The notes under the pieces are model-generated. The model searched no databases and had not been told where the DNA came from. It saw nothing but the letters and a program-made list of their open reading frames with translations. Source: Planctomycetaceae bacterium (GTDB taxonomy: Bacteria > Planctomycetota > Planctomycetia > Pirellulales > Thermoguttaceae). Taken from it: a stretch of DNA of 5,224 nucleotides. Every line of letters begins with the position of its first letter. The first letter of the stretch is position 1. A program made the translations under genes and the position numbers. Where the stretch lies: assembly GCA_031283825.1 (NCBI GenBank), contig JAITAZ010000013.1, forward strand, positions 1-5,224, read 5' to 3'. Shown piece after piece: positions 4,751 through 5,224 of the stretch.

Positions 4751-5085
4751 TGTAATCGTTCACGAGTTTTTAAATTTGGGAACTTCTAAAAACCTCATGT
4801 AAAATTTATTTTTATTAGGAACGCGGTCGTCTCGACCGCATATTTAGGCGTTTGTCATGCAGGCGGGACGCCCGCGTTCCTAATAAAATTAGTTTAGAAG
4901 TTCCCATTTGGAATTAAAGTATTTTTGTAATTGTTTACGTGAAAAAAGTATTTTCCTTTGCTCTGAAAGGGCTGCGGAAAAAAATTATTACGAATATTCG
5001 TTACAAATATTAACCATATTGATCCCAAAATTCCGTTGCTCTTTCAGGGCTTAGGAATTTTTTCTTTTGTGCGTGAACGGTTACA
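4751..5085. repeat. Dispersed repeat, copy 2, interrupted by an inserted element
   Basis: The ends are TGTAATCGTTCACG (4751-4764) and CGTGAACGGTTACA (5072-5085), the same 14-bp inverted ends as copy 1. Bases 4910-4956 match 2288-2334 at 44 of 47 positions. Compared with copy 1, this copy has a 128-bp element with inverted ends (4778-4905) and about 79 extra bp near the right end. That extra part lies between GCTCTGAAAGGGC (4960-4972) and GCTCTTTCAGGGC (5038-5050), which are partly direct and partly inverted repeats of each other. Without the insertion the copy would be about 203 bp. It has no coding content. Confidence 0.75.
4778..4905. mobile_element. 128-bp MITE-like element with 13-bp perfect terminal inverted repeats
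   Basis: GGGAACTTCTAAA (4778-4790) and TTTAGAAGTTCCC (4893-4905) are perfect inverted ends. ATTT flanks both sides (4774-4777, 4906-4909); ATTTGG (4774-4779, 4906-4911) is the alternative 6-bp duplication if the left boundary is moved two bases. Inside, TTTTATTAGGAACGCGG (4810-4826) pairs with 4872-4888 as a second, perfect 17-bp inverted repeat. The centre has two GC-rich hairpins, GCGGTCG/CGACCGC (4823-4839) and GCGGG/CCCGC (4863-4875). There is no ORF, so it would need a transposase supplied from elsewhere. The paralogous copy at 2262-2384 shows the uninterrupted site. I cannot assign an IS family. Confidence 0.7.
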
Positions 5086-5185
5086 CTTTTCTTTTAATCT
5101 CCAATAAACCATCTATCCAATAATTACGATTTTCTTCTCTCAAGATAATTGATATTATTTTGTTGCGAATGGTCTGGACTTGACG
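5081..5185 (-). pseudogene. Possible remnant of a coding region (34 codons, no start)
   Basis: On the minus strand, after a TAA at 5188-5186, a frame runs 34 codons to a TAA at 5083-5081 and ends in REENRNYWIDGLLEIKRKV. The composition looks protein-like (charged, amphipathic), but there is no ATG or GTG in frame, and all frames are closed just upstream. Its stop codon falls in the terminal TGTAACCGTTCACG of repeat copy 2, so the repeat may abut a decayed gene end. It could equally be chance in AT-rich DNA. Confidence 0.2.
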
Positions 5186-5224
5186 TTACGCCGAAACTTT
5201 ACTACACTACCATACTAATTTTTA
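5086..5224. other. Terminal stretch without a recognised feature
   Basis: Apart from the doubtful minus-strand frame, these 139 bp show no repeat end, hairpin or promoter I can support. The sequence becomes less AT-rich after about 5165. Confidence 0.4.

Noticed and set aside
4778..4905. Remnant of an IS with a degraded transposase
   Set aside because: The 128 bp consist almost wholly of inverted repeats and contain no transposase-like frame, so a non-autonomous element fits better.

Overview
The window is AT-rich bacterial DNA with three recognisable genes and one gene end, separated by three long intergenic stretches (163-869, 2163-2785, 4581-5224) that are full of repeats. The best taxonomic guess is a low-GC member of the Planctomycetota. 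The DUF58 protein has the layout I associate with that phylum (two N-terminal membrane helices, then the EFLGVRRW / WIHWRASAKHG / VRQFE core), and the genes mostly lack strong Shine-Dalgarno sites. This is inference from family knowledge; no marker gene is present.

Layout, left to right. (1) The 3' end of an unidentified plus-strand gene stops at 162, inside a short T/TAG tandem repeat. (2) A 707-bp gap holds two adjacent GC-rich hairpins, a tandem 9-mer, a worn copy of a dispersed repeat, three CCGTGATAT-type boxes, an extended -10 promoter and a leader of about 190 nt. (3) metY (870-2162, plus) encodes O-acetylhomoserine sulfhydrylase, which makes homocysteine for methionine synthesis; a hairpin overlaps its stop codon. 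(4) A 623-bp gap holds a 123-bp element with 14-bp inverted ends (TGTAAYCGTTCACG) and a long imperfect inverted repeat whose arms carry 9-bp GGGGACA-type units (3 in one arm, 5 in the other). (5) A minus-strand pair follows: a DUF2185/Imm33-like gene (4580-4191), then a DUF58 gene (4234-2786) that overlaps it by 44 bp. (6) The last 644 bp hold a second copy of the dispersed repeat, interrupted by a 128-bp element with perfect 13-bp terminal inverted repeats. The copy at 2262-2384 lacks that element and shows the empty site.

metY and the DUF2185-DUF58 pair converge on the repeat-rich 2163-2785 gap. metY looks like a stand-alone, separately regulated biosynthetic gene. The DUF2185-DUF58 overlap suggests co-transcription and coupled translation, but neither the usual MoxR ATPase partner of DUF58 nor a toxin partner for the Imm33-like protein is in view. 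The most unusual content is the nested repeat system and the 76-residue Asn/Ser/Lys-rich insertion inside the DUF58 protein.
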